In this document: piece after piece, positions 1 through 4,731 of the stretch | How the letters are laid out: each line of letters begins with the position of its first letter | How positions within the stretch are numbered: the first letter of the stretch is position 1 | NCBI GenBank assembly: GCA_021791135.1 | Contig: JAJYXD010000002.1 | Location: forward strand, 1-5,272 | Source: a bacterium | Lineage (GTDB): Bacteria > Patescibacteriota > Minisyncoccia > UBA6257 > GWB1-50-10 | DNA length: 5,272 nucleotides | Direction of reading: 5' to 3' | Notes under the pieces: model-generated | Seen by the model: the letters and a program-made list of their open reading frames with translations, nothing else | Databases searched by the model: none | Told to the model about the DNA's origin: nothing | Made by a program: the position numbers and the translations under genes

Positions 1-107
1 CTCAAACACCTTCAATTCCTATTTCCTGCGTCATTCCTCGCGAGGTTCTTTTCTCGCTCCGCTATACTCGCTTGGGGGAGAGAGGAAAACCACAAAACTC
101 AGAGATG
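1..107. other. Left-edge stretch with no assignable gene
   Basis: No gene can be supported here. Two plus-strand frames are open from the window edge (to stops at 135-137 and 142-144), and neither resembles a known family. The stretch contains a 10-bp perfect palindrome, CCTCGCGAGG, at 36-45, followed by repeated CTCGCT/CTCGCTT words at about 53-73. It could be spacer or the end of a feature lying outside the window. Confidence 0.4.
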
Positions 108-261
108 CCAGCGCCGCGTTCCTCCGAACGAGGGTAAGACTTGACAGTAATAAGGTAGCCCCTCGTCGTGAACTCCTCGGGATGCTTACCAAGCGCGTGT
201 ATCTTCCCCATCGGTATGCTTGGTAAGCAAGCGCCCGAGCTGAGGAGGGACGCGACGCTGG
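108..261. ncRNA. Candidate structured RNA or small inverted-repeat element with a three-way junction
   Basis: The sequence folds into a consistent three-way junction. P1 pairs 108-125 with 244-261 (18 positions, one mismatch at 114/255 and one wobble-type pair at 120/249). P2 pairs 128-134 with 160-166 (7 bp). P3 pairs 174-181 with 234-243 (8 bp, bulge at 240-241). P4 pairs 183-194 with 218-229 (12 bp, perfect) and is capped by a 23-base loop. P1 and P3 abut at 243/244 and could stack. The strand is not decided by the pairs. A minus-strand -10-like TAAAAT at 275-270 would place a start near 263, just before P1, which weakly favours the minus strand. No T-run follows on either strand as a clear terminator. 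I do not recognise tmRNA, RNase P, SRP RNA, 6S RNA or a known riboswitch. P1 could equally be the terminal inverted repeats of a MITE-like element, though no target duplication is visible. Confidence 0.5.
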
Positions 262-272
262 AAAAAAAGATT

Positions 273-635
273 TTACCCCACGTTCTCGTAATGATTCACA
301 AGAAAACTATTTCCAGTTTTTGTCAATGCTATCACGTCCATTCGCCATCCCTTTCCGTCATCAACTAGATCGTGACGAAATCCGGCATAGAGTGACGCAA
401 CCCTTTTAAACTTCTTCATCTTCGAGAAACTCATCTGATCTTCGGGTCTTAACTCTCCTTCTCTCATGGTCTTCACCTCAATGAAGACAAGCGTCTTGTC
501 TGAAGCCACCGCAACTACATCCAATTCTCCCAACTTTTGTCTAAAGTTCCTTTCAATAATCCTATAACCCTTTCCTTTGAGGTAGTCTTCAGCAAAATTC
601 TCCCCTATTTTTCCTAACTCCGATCTCTCAATCAT
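273..635 (-). CDS. yraN: YraN / UPF0102 family putative endonuclease
   Basis: A 120-residue protein, the usual length for UPF0102, with a restriction-endonuclease-like (PD-(D/E)XK) fold. Family hallmarks appear in order: LGKIGENFAEDYL (7-19), GELD (36-39), IEVKT (52-56) and WRMDVIAL (97-104). D39, E53 and K55 are the likely metal and catalytic residues. The cellular role of the family is unsettled; a DNA-processing nuclease is the usual prediction. I chose ATG at 635 because it overlaps the upstream gene's TGA as ATGA, which suggests translational coupling. It also places the conserved block close to the amino terminus, as in the family. A TTG at 665 would add 10 residues and overlap the upstream gene by 34 bases, so it is less likely. 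No Shine-Dalgarno is evident. YraN is usually found with housekeeping genes, so pairing with a homing-endonuclease gene is unusual. Confidence 0.88.
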   Translation of the reverse strand: MIERSELGKIGENFAEDYLKGKGYRIIERNFRQKLGELDVVAVASDKTLVFIEVKTMREGELRPEDQMSFSKMKKFKRVASLYAGFRHDLVDDGKGWRMDVIALTKTGNSFLVNHYENVG

Positions 636-1084
636 TTTTCGACAAAAGGATTCGGACTTCCCCAAAATCCCTCTTTATGAAGATCAAAAATCTGCCGGTA
701 AGGATAGGGGACGCTTTTGTCACCTATTTTCTCAATCCACTCTCTAAATTGAATTCCCTTATAGCCACGGAGTTTGCCATAAAAAAACGGGACTACAACC
801 TCTTTTAAAGATAAATAATCCCTAACTATCAATTTGGCTATTCTACCGTTGTCCTTGCATCCATTATGGAAGTAGGGTCCATTAACGTAGATCGTATTGC
901 TGTCTATTCTCGGCAATCCCATAGATATTCTCACCAATCTCAAGAGCTCCTCGTCTCTCTCATACATTCCTATTGCAAAAACAGGGATTTTTACCTTTTC
1001 TCCCCTTTTTATTCTCTGTTCAAATGTAAAACAACCTTCCCCCTCCACTAATCCCCTTATATACTCCTCAGAAAGTACGAACAT
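632..1084 (-). CDS. Single-motif LAGLIDADG homing endonuclease-like protein
   Basis: A 150-residue protein. Residues 9-17 (IRGLVEGEG) match the LAGLIDADG helix, with E16 in the catalytic acidic position, and C18-F19 continue the usual GEGxF pattern. The second family block is at 98-120, PFFYGKLRGYKG followed by IQFREWIEKI. One motif per chain means it would act as a homodimer cutting a near-palindromic site, or serve as a DNA-binding regulator or maturase-like derivative. About 30 further residues follow the second block. No intron or intein is visible around it, so it looks free-standing. The gene is AT-rich and uses AGA/AGG for 10 of 12 arginines and ATA for 8 of 13 isoleucines, unlike ftsK in this window (no ATA among 16 isoleucines). 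Its stop overlaps yraN. An 18-bp palindrome lies 24 bases upstream of the ATG; there is no Shine-Dalgarno. Confidence 0.85.
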   Translation of the reverse strand: MFVLSEEYIRGLVEGEGCFTFEQRIKRGEKVKIPVFAIGMYERDEELLRLVRISMGLPRIDSNTIYVNGPYFHNGCKDNGRIAKLIVRDYLSLKEVVVPFFYGKLRGYKGIQFREWIEKIGDKSVPYPYRQIFDLHKEGFWGSPNPFVEK

Positions 1085-1108
1085 GCTTTGATATATTTTT
1101 GTTTAAAT

Positions 1109-1126
1109 GTGTTTGTGCACAAACAC
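1109..1126. promoter_or_regulatory. 18-bp perfect palindrome, candidate operator
   Basis: GTGTTTGTG is followed directly by CACAAACAC, a perfect dyad with no spacer. It lies 24 bases upstream of the endonuclease ATG on the minus strand, close to where a -35 region would sit. A -10-like TATATC is at 1095-1090. This is the geometry of a dimeric repressor site. It could also be bound by the homodimeric endonuclease itself. No T-run follows, so it is not a terminator. Confidence 0.45.
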
Positions 1127-1151
1127 TTTTGCCATTTTGAAGGCCTGTTTT

Positions 1152-1182
1152 TGAAAAAATGTAGGTTTCATCGCACTACCAG
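1152..1182. repeat. Direct repeat copy 1 (31 bp)
   Basis: This copy matches 1219-1249 at 28 of 31 positions; the differences are at 1155, 1156 and 1179. The core GTAGGTTTCATCGCACTA (1161-1178) is identical in both copies. On the minus strand it carries a TAG and then an ATG. The copies are 67 bp apart, start to start, separated by 36 bp. Confidence 0.85.
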
Positions 1183-1218
1183 CTTCTCTGATTTTTGGTC
1201 AAAATTTTATAGTATTTA

Positions 1219-1249
1219 TGAGGAAATGTAGGTTTCATCGCACTATCAG
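1219..1249. repeat. Direct repeat copy 2 (31 bp)
   Basis: Partner of the repeat at 1152-1182. On the minus strand it forms the end of the 57-codon frame (stop at 1237-1235) and overlaps it with an ATG at 1238-1236. A T-rich run of degenerate TTTTTCAG-like words (about 1250-1295) adjoins it; on the minus strand that run is read as the lysine/leucine-rich tail of the 57-codon frame. Confidence 0.85.
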
Positions 1250-1408
1250 GTTTTTCAGCTTTTTCAGTTTTTCCTGATTTTTTAGCTTTTCCTGTTTAAG
1301 CAAGTCTTCTAATTTTACTTCTCTAAAAAAACACACTGTCTGGGAACCTATAAAAATTTTAACTGAGTCGCCCGTCTTGGCGAGCCCTCGTAGGAGGAAC
1401 TTATCCAC
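1235..1408 (-). CDS. Small hypothetical protein (57 aa) with a basic coiled-coil-like tail
   Basis: I do not recognise this protein. The minus-strand frame has no stop between 1474 and its TGA at 1237-1235. The only plausible start is GTG at 1408-1406, four bases after the 23-bp palindrome. The sequence begins MDKFLLRGLAKTGDSVKIF, and its second half is charged and helical (EVKLEDLLKQEKLKNQEKLK, then KLKNLIVR). The repeated leucine spacing suggests a short coiled coil. Reasons to think it is coding: an 80-codon open frame in partly AT-rich DNA, the heptad-like pattern, and an ATGA overlap with the next short frame. Against: short length, non-ATG start, no Shine-Dalgarno, and the coding tail coincides with a low-complexity T-rich tract on the other strand. 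It would head the minus-strand block leading to the endonuclease and yraN, and is divergent from the exonuclease operon. Confidence 0.4.
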   Translation of the reverse strand: MDKFLLRGLAKTGDSVKIFIGSQTVCFFREVKLEDLLKQEKLKNQEKLKKLKNLIVR

Positions 1409-1412
1409 TTTT

Positions 1413-1435
1413 CTATCGAGGCCCGGCCTCGATAG
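1413..1435. promoter_or_regulatory. 23-bp palindrome between divergent genes
   Basis: CTATCGAGGCC and GGCCTCGATAG are perfect 11-bp inverted arms around one central base (1424). It lies 15 bp upstream of the plus-strand -35 element and four bases upstream of the minus-strand GTG at 1408. A further half-site-like TATCGA is at 1441-1446. No T-run follows on either strand, so an operator for both directions, or an mRNA hairpin shielding the GTG, is more likely than a terminator. Two weaker hairpins (1369-1382 and 1386-1397) lie on its left. Confidence 0.45.
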
Positions 1436-1450
1436 ATTGGTATCGAAAGA

Positions 1451-1479
1451 TTGGGAGGCACCCGCTTTTCTGCTTTAAT
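1451..1479 (+). promoter_or_regulatory. Sigma-70-like promoter giving a near-leaderless mRNA
   Basis: The -35 is TTGGGA (1451-1456), followed by a 17-bp spacer and a -10 of TTTAAT (1474-1479, five of six consensus bases). A start about seven bases downstream falls at 1486-1488, on or next to the ATG at 1488. No Shine-Dalgarno precedes that ATG at usable distance, which fits leaderless initiation. The string CTTTAATGAA (1473-1482) is repeated exactly at the ftsK promoter. Confidence 0.55.
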
Positions 1480-1487
1480 GAACTTAT

Positions 1488-2015
1488 ATGGATAAGATTC
1501 CTCCCGAGCGGCTTTTCTCCAAAAATCTCATCTTCGTCGACACCGAGTTCTCGACCCTTGATCCTTATAAAGGGGAGATACTCTCAATCGGACTCGTAAA
1601 GCTGAACGGGGAGGAGTTATACCTCGAACTCGAGTATGGGGGAGACGTAAGCGACTTCGTGGAGAAACATATTCTCCCGACGCTCTCGAAAAATAAAGTT
1701 TCGCGGGAAGATGCAAAGACGAAAATAAGAGAATTTGTAGGGGATGAAGAACCCTATATGGTGGGGCTCATCAATCAGTACGACACGCTCTATTTTTACA
1801 AACTCTTCGGGGTAAGTGAACAACCGCTCTACTGGATTCCGATCGACTTCGCCTCGATTCTTTTCGCAGAAGGATATAATCCGGAAAAATATTTGAAGTT
1901 CGCAAAATCACTCGGCATCAATACCAACGGATATCCGCCGCATCATGCGCTTTACGACGCAAAATTATTGAGAGAGGTATTTATGAAATTTTTTGAAATC
2001 AATCCTGAATTATGA
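1488..2015 (+). CDS. DEDDh-type 3'-5' exonuclease (DnaQ/RNase T-like fold)
   Basis: A 175-residue, single-domain protein. Exo I is FVDTEF (16-21) with D18 and E20. Exo II is around NQYDTLYFYKLF (96-107) with D99. Exo III is HHALYDAKLLREVF (162-175 region start) with H162 and D167 in the H-x4-D spacing of the DEDDh class. These four acidic residues and the histidine bind two metal ions and remove nucleotides from a 3' end. The pattern DTEF...ILSIGLV resembles the small exoribonucleases related to mycobacterial Rv2179c, so RNA trimming is my preferred role, but DNA cannot be excluded. No polymerase domain is attached, so it is not a proofreading fusion. It is the first gene of a two-gene operon, overlapping the next by ATGA, with a near-leaderless promoter upstream. 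Confidence 0.82.
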   Translation: MDKIPPERLFSKNLIFVDTEFSTLDPYKGEILSIGLVKLNGEELYLELEYGGDVSDFVEKHILPTLSKNKVSREDAKTKIREFVGDEEPYMVGLINQYDTLYFYKLFGVSEQPLYWIPIDFASILFAEGYNPEKYLKFAKSLGINTNGYPPHHALYDAKLLREVFMKFFEINPEL

Positions 2016-2479
2016 AATGGAAACTGCCACCCATTATCAAGGTGTATGAAGCGCTCGGCGCAATTGCCGACAAGCGTGTCATGATGAAAGGGGATAACGC
2101 AAGTGTAATTTCCTCGAGCGGAGACAAACACTACGAGGTACATTACGATCCCGAATCACTTGCGATCTCCGCAAACGACAACGGATCGTACTGGCAGGGA
2201 TATCTCGGTTATCCCTCGATCGCGTTTCTCATAAAGAAAAAGGTTCTTTCTTTCGATACGGCAATCGCACAATCACTGAGGGGAGTCGAGTGGAAGAAAG
2301 TAAATACGCGATTTAAAAACAACTTCGAGAAAACGGAATCGTTCGTCCTTGAGGTCGCGGAAAAGAGGGGAGTGACACGAAAGGAGATCACGACATTCGT
2401 ACAAAAAATCATGGACGAGATAAAAAAACAAAAACCGAGAAAGTTAAGCTCGACAAAAAAGCCCCCGAAGGGGCCTTGA
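2012..2479 (+). CDS. Conserved-looking hypothetical protein (155 aa), partner of the exonuclease
   Basis: I do not recognise the family. The protein is soluble, with no signal peptide or membrane segment. The first 70 residues include a likely beta-rich part (SVISSSGDKHYEVHYDPESL, about 31-50) and an aromatic stretch SYWQGYLGYPSIAFL (59-73). Residues about 80-140 look helical and charged. The tail is strongly basic with lysines and prolines (KPRKLSSTKKPPKGP), a type often seen in nucleic acid-binding proteins, so an RNA- or DNA-contacting accessory to the exonuclease is a reasonable inference only. The ATG overlaps the exonuclease TGA (ATGA at 2012-2015), so translation is probably coupled. 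The last codons are encoded by the terminator of the opposite gene, so part of this tail may be shaped by that hairpin. Confidence 0.7.
   Translation: MKWKLPPIIKVYEALGAIADKRVMMKGDNASVISSSGDKHYEVHYDPESLAISANDNGSYWQGYLGYPSIAFLIKKKVLSFDTAIAQSLRGVEWKKVNTRFKNNFEKTESFVLEVAEKRGVTRKEITTFVQKIMDEIKKQKPRKLSSTKKPPKGP
2455..2477 (-). terminator. Intrinsic terminator of the phosphohexomutase gene
   Basis: Read on the minus strand, AAGGCCCC and GGGGCTTT form an eight-pair stem (one G-U) around a TTCG tetraloop, and the run of six T ends at 2455. It begins 13 bases after the TAA at 2491. On the plus strand the same hairpin has no T-run, so it works mainly for the minus strand. It lies inside the 3' end of the convergent 155-residue gene. 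Confidence 0.85.
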
Positions 2480-2490
2480 AGAGCGGGGTG

Positions 2491-3069
2491 TTATAAACCT
2501 TTGTAAAGATAGCGTTTGTAGATTTTTTCCTGTTTTTTGTAGACACTCGCACGGAATTCATCGGAGACAAACTCCCGATAACGCGGAGTCCCCTCGCCGC
2601 TGTAATTCACCATTATTTCCAGGTATTTCCTGCATTTTTCCGAGTCGGCGCCGTTCGCATAACCCCTGAGCTTCGCATCCGTTCCCGAACGTCGTACCTC
2701 GACGAACATGTCTTCGAATTCGATGAACGTGGCATCCCCCACAAAAAGGACGTCTTTGAGATTCGAAAAATCGGCTTCCGACATCGCCTCGGTGAGAATT
2801 TCTTTCGCCTGGGGAACCGTTATCAATCCCTCGCGGCGGGCCATCGCAATTCCGAGATAAAACGTATCGATCTTATCGCGTTGCTTTTCGCCTTCGGCTT
2901 TCGCCGCCTTCATCTTCTCGGGATCGGGTTCACTCTCATTGTAGTAGGTGATGTCACTTCTGAAGTAGCAACGATGGCGGATGTTGAATTCCTTATAGAT
3001 TTCCTGTAGATGCTCCGAAATCAGCTTCTTTTCGAGAAAAAGGTGGGCACTCAAGGCGGTCGCGATCAC
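2491..3069 (-). CDS. Phosphohexomutase, carboxy-terminal part (separate frame)
   Basis: A 192-codon frame that completes the phosphohexomutase starting at 4682. It carries the domain-4 phosphate-binding loop VEVRRSGTDAKLRGY (123-137; R126/R127, S128, G129, T130), which anchors the substrate phosphate in phosphomannomutase/phosphoglucomutase enzymes. The first 25 residues (IATALSAHLFLEKKLISEHL) match the helix that normally follows the sugar-binding loop, so this is not an independent enzyme. The nominal start is GTG at 3069-3067, overlapping the TGA of the upstream frame as GTGA. That could allow coupled translation of a two-piece enzyme, but the homology runs through the junction, which makes a frameshift more likely. 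Residues about 45-105 are a charged helical insertion relative to typical 450-residue enzymes. An intrinsic terminator follows directly. Confidence 0.8.
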   Translation of the reverse strand: MIATALSAHLFLEKKLISEHLQEIYKEFNIRHRCYFRSDITYYNESEPDPEKMKAAKAEGEKQRDKIDTFYLGIAMARREGLITVPQAKEILTEAMSEADFSNLKDVLFVGDATFIEFEDMFVEVRRSGTDAKLRGYANGADSEKCRKYLEIMVNYSGEGTPRYREFVSDEFRASVYKKQEKIYKRYLYKGL

Positions 3070-4682
3070 GATCGCCTCGCCGGCGCTTTTTCCCTCATCG
3101 CCAGCGCGCGACGGCCGCCGGTGCTTTGTATCGTTTCTTCGGGTCCGATAACCATTCCGCCGCTCTCTTCACCGCCGAACACCATGCGCGGATCTTTTCC
3201 CAACGCCACTTGATTACCCCAGACGTCCTCTACCACCGGCTCGGCATCGGGATTGCTGAACATTTGTTTTTCCGCCTTCTTCATGACAGTAGCGATCTCT
3301 TTAATGCCTACCGGAGTGATGACCGCTTTCATGCCATTCGCGCTCGCCCACTCACTCCATGAACGCGGGGACGGGGAAGTGGTTATAATGAATCGGGGAT
3401 GATCATTCCACAACCCGGATTTCTTGAGTTGCCGCATATGAAAGTCCATAAGAAGCAGGAAGGTAAATGAAGGGTGATAAATGGTAAGAACCCTCTCGTC
3501 GTCCAATCGCATATAATCCGCGCCGATCTCTTCAAGGAAAGGTGCTGCCGCGGCATGTTCTACCTGGCCCATGATCAGACGATCGCCGTCGGGATCGGTA
3601 TAGAGAAGCGTGTAGCCGACAGGTTTATCTCTGCAAACCCACTCGTATCCCATGGTCCGCGCCACCTCCGGCAAGGAGACATCGCATGACAAATCGAAAA
3701 ACTCCTCATTCCCGGTCACGGGGTTTTTTCTTCTTGTTTTTCCGATCCCGTGAAAGAACGGATCTTCTTCGCCGTTTCGCCAATCGAACACGTCCGGCAT
3801 GGACAACTCCTTGAAGAGCGGCACCATGTTCTGATACATGCAGCCGCCGCTGACATCGAACATCAGACGGAGACCTTTTTGTGCCGCATTATGTATGAGT
3901 TCCATGGATGGCTTCGTTGCCACGCTCTTCCTTAAATAGTCCGCGTATCGCTTAAAACCGTCGAAATCTTTCCTGATGAGCGGGTGGTTTTTTGCGGCAA
4001 TCGTGATGGTATATCCTTCGGGCGTTTTCGCCTGCGCAATCATTTCGACAATTTTCGCCACAAATGCCAACGACATCTCGGGGAGAAACTGGCTCCCCTG
4101 ATTCTCCAGATCTTTCGTGGCGGTTTTGCTGCTTATCGCGTGGCTCGATGAAACGTATTCACCGCCGTCGTAATCGTTCATGAATATAATGAAAGAGGCC
4201 ATCCAGACCGAGGTGAGATGAACGGTCGGTTGGTGCACCGTGACGCCGAGCGCCGCTTCAAGACGCGATATGAGCTCGACATACTGATCGGTGTTATAAC
4301 GGACCTCACCGCCCGCTATTTTATGAAACTCCCTGCCGGGATTGGACTCCTTGAGTACCAGTATCTTCGCGATCGTCGCAAGCGCCACGCCCAGTTGATT
4401 AATAGGGAAGCGAGTATCCCAGTAGTAGAGCACGTTCTGAGGTCCTCGTATGCCCCCAGTCGAGTGTTGGGCCTCGCGGCGGTATGCCGCAAGCCATTCT
4501 TCTAGTCTCCATCGTTCTACCAACTCCGCGGTTAGCGTGAAGGTGAACTCGTTTTCGTTGCCGAGGTCGAAAATCGGATGTCCTTTGATCTCCGGCGGCG
4601 TGTTCGCCTCCACCGTGGCGAGGTACTCCTTTTCCAGCTCCTCGGTACGCCGCGCACGTTCCTCTTCGTTTATGATTGTCAT
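3066..4682 (-). CDS. Alpha-D-phosphohexomutase (phosphomannomutase/phosphoglucomutase type), amino-terminal part
   Basis: A cytosolic enzyme that interconverts hexose 1- and 6-phosphates, supplying sugars for glycan synthesis and central metabolism. Visible motifs: STGGIRG (74-80, usual TSGIRG); YVSSSHAI (177-183) with S180 in the place of the phosphorylated serine of TASHNP; YTDPDGDR (361-368), the magnesium loop; TPVGIKEIATVM (456-467); and FGGEESGG (502-509), the sugar-specificity loop. The fourth-domain phosphate loop is missing here and lies in the next frame. The last six residues after REK (APARRS) are out of frame. Corrected by one base, the product is 730 residues, longer than the usual 450-600, with spacing expanded between every motif after the serine. 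Whether glucose or mannose is preferred cannot be read from sequence. It starts at ATG 4682 without a Shine-Dalgarno, divergent from ftsK. Confidence 0.85.
   Translation of the reverse strand: MTIINEEERARRTEELEKEYLATVEANTPPEIKGHPIFDLGNENEFTFTLTAELVERWRLEEWLAAYRREAQHSTGGIRGPQNVLYYWDTRFPINQLGVALATIAKILVLKESNPGREFHKIAGGEVRYNTDQYVELISRLEAALGVTVHQPTVHLTSVWMASFIIFMNDYDGGEYVSSSHAISSKTATKDLENQGSQFLPEMSLAFVAKIVEMIAQAKTPEGYTITIAAKNHPLIRKDFDGFKRYADYLRKSVATKPSMELIHNAAQKGLRLMFDVSGGCMYQNMVPLFKELSMPDVFDWRNGEEDPFFHGIGKTRRKNPVTGNEEFFDLSCDVSLPEVARTMGYEWVCRDKPVGYTLLYTDPDGDRLIMGQVEHAAAAPFLEEIGADYMRLDDERVLTIYHPSFTFLLLMDFHMRQLKKSGLWNDHPRFIITTSPSPRSWSEWASANGMKAVITPVGIKEIATVMKKAEKQMFSNPDAEPVVEDVWGNQVALGKDPRMVFGGEESGGMVIGPEETIQSTGGRRALAMREKAPARRS
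3087..3091 (-). other. Frameshift point in the phosphohexomutase (A5 run)
   Basis: On the minus strand the codons AGG GAA AAA are followed by six out-of-frame codons and TGA. Re-reading one A gives AGC GCC GGC GAG GCG ATC GTG (SAGEAIV), which joins the next frame without loss of family sequence. The run is GGGAAAAAGC. Possible causes are a homopolymer sequencing error, a real one-base deletion, slippage by polymerase, or a programmed -1 shift on AAA. Confidence 0.75.
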
Positions 4683-4702
4683 AAGTGTTTTTAAAAACTT
4701 TA

Positions 4703-4731
4703 TTGCATTTTAATCCGTTTTTCACTTTAAT
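4703..4731 (+). promoter_or_regulatory. Candidate ftsK promoter
   Basis: The -35 is TTGCAT (4703-4708, three of six), followed by a 17-bp spacer and a -10 of TTTAAT (4726-4731, five of six). A start near 4738 leaves a leader of about 38 bases. CTTTAATGAA (4725-4734) is identical to 1473-1482 at the exonuclease promoter. Confidence 0.4.
4707..4712 (-). promoter_or_regulatory. Candidate -10 element of the phosphohexomutase promoter
   Basis: TAAAAT on the minus strand (five of six consensus bases) would start transcription near 4700, about 18 bases before the ATG at 4682. No convincing -35 is visible. It overlaps the -35 proposed for ftsK, so the two divergent promoters could interfere with each other. 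Confidence 0.3.

Larger units (their letters stand above)
1103..1238 (-). other. Two short start-stop frames seeded by the repeats (20 and 22 codons)
   Basis: On the minus strand each of the two repeats contains an ATG starting the peptide MKPTF. The upstream frame runs 1238-1176 (20 residues) and ends at a TAG inside the second repeat on this strand. The other runs 1171-1103 (22 residues, ending MAKVFVHKHI) and stops 18 bases before the endonuclease ATG. The first overlaps the 57-codon frame as ATGA. They may be leader peptides, remnants of a gene whose start was duplicated, or chance. There is no protein-level evidence beyond the shared start and the coupling-like spacing. Confidence 0.2.

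Noticed and set aside
1..144. Partial plus-strand coding sequence entering from the left edge
   Set aside because: Two different frames are open over nearly the same stretch and neither reads as a recognisable protein.
151..159. TAAGGTAGC, matching the 23S rRNA core cut by I-CeuI-type LAGLIDADG enzymes
   Set aside because: Only nine bases match. The surrounding 23S sequence is absent, so chance is likely.
108..261. Intrinsic terminator, tRNA or known riboswitch for the structured element
   Set aside because: There is no T-run after the closing helix on either strand, no cloverleaf with T-loop sequence, and no TPP, cobalamin or other aptamer consensus that I can see.
636..665. TTG start at 665 for yraN
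   Set aside because: It would overlap the upstream gene by 34 bases with a non-ATG start, while ATG at 635 gives the ATGA overlap and the family's usual amino terminus.
1152..1249. CRISPR array
   Set aside because: The repeat and gap sizes fit (31 and 36 bp), but there are only two copies, no third at the expected spacing on either side, and no cas gene. The copies also coincide with start/stop codons.
3126..4505. Several plus-strand frames of 60-95 codons opposite the phosphohexomutase
   Set aside because: They are antisense shadows in a GC-rich gene with no motifs or start signals of their own.
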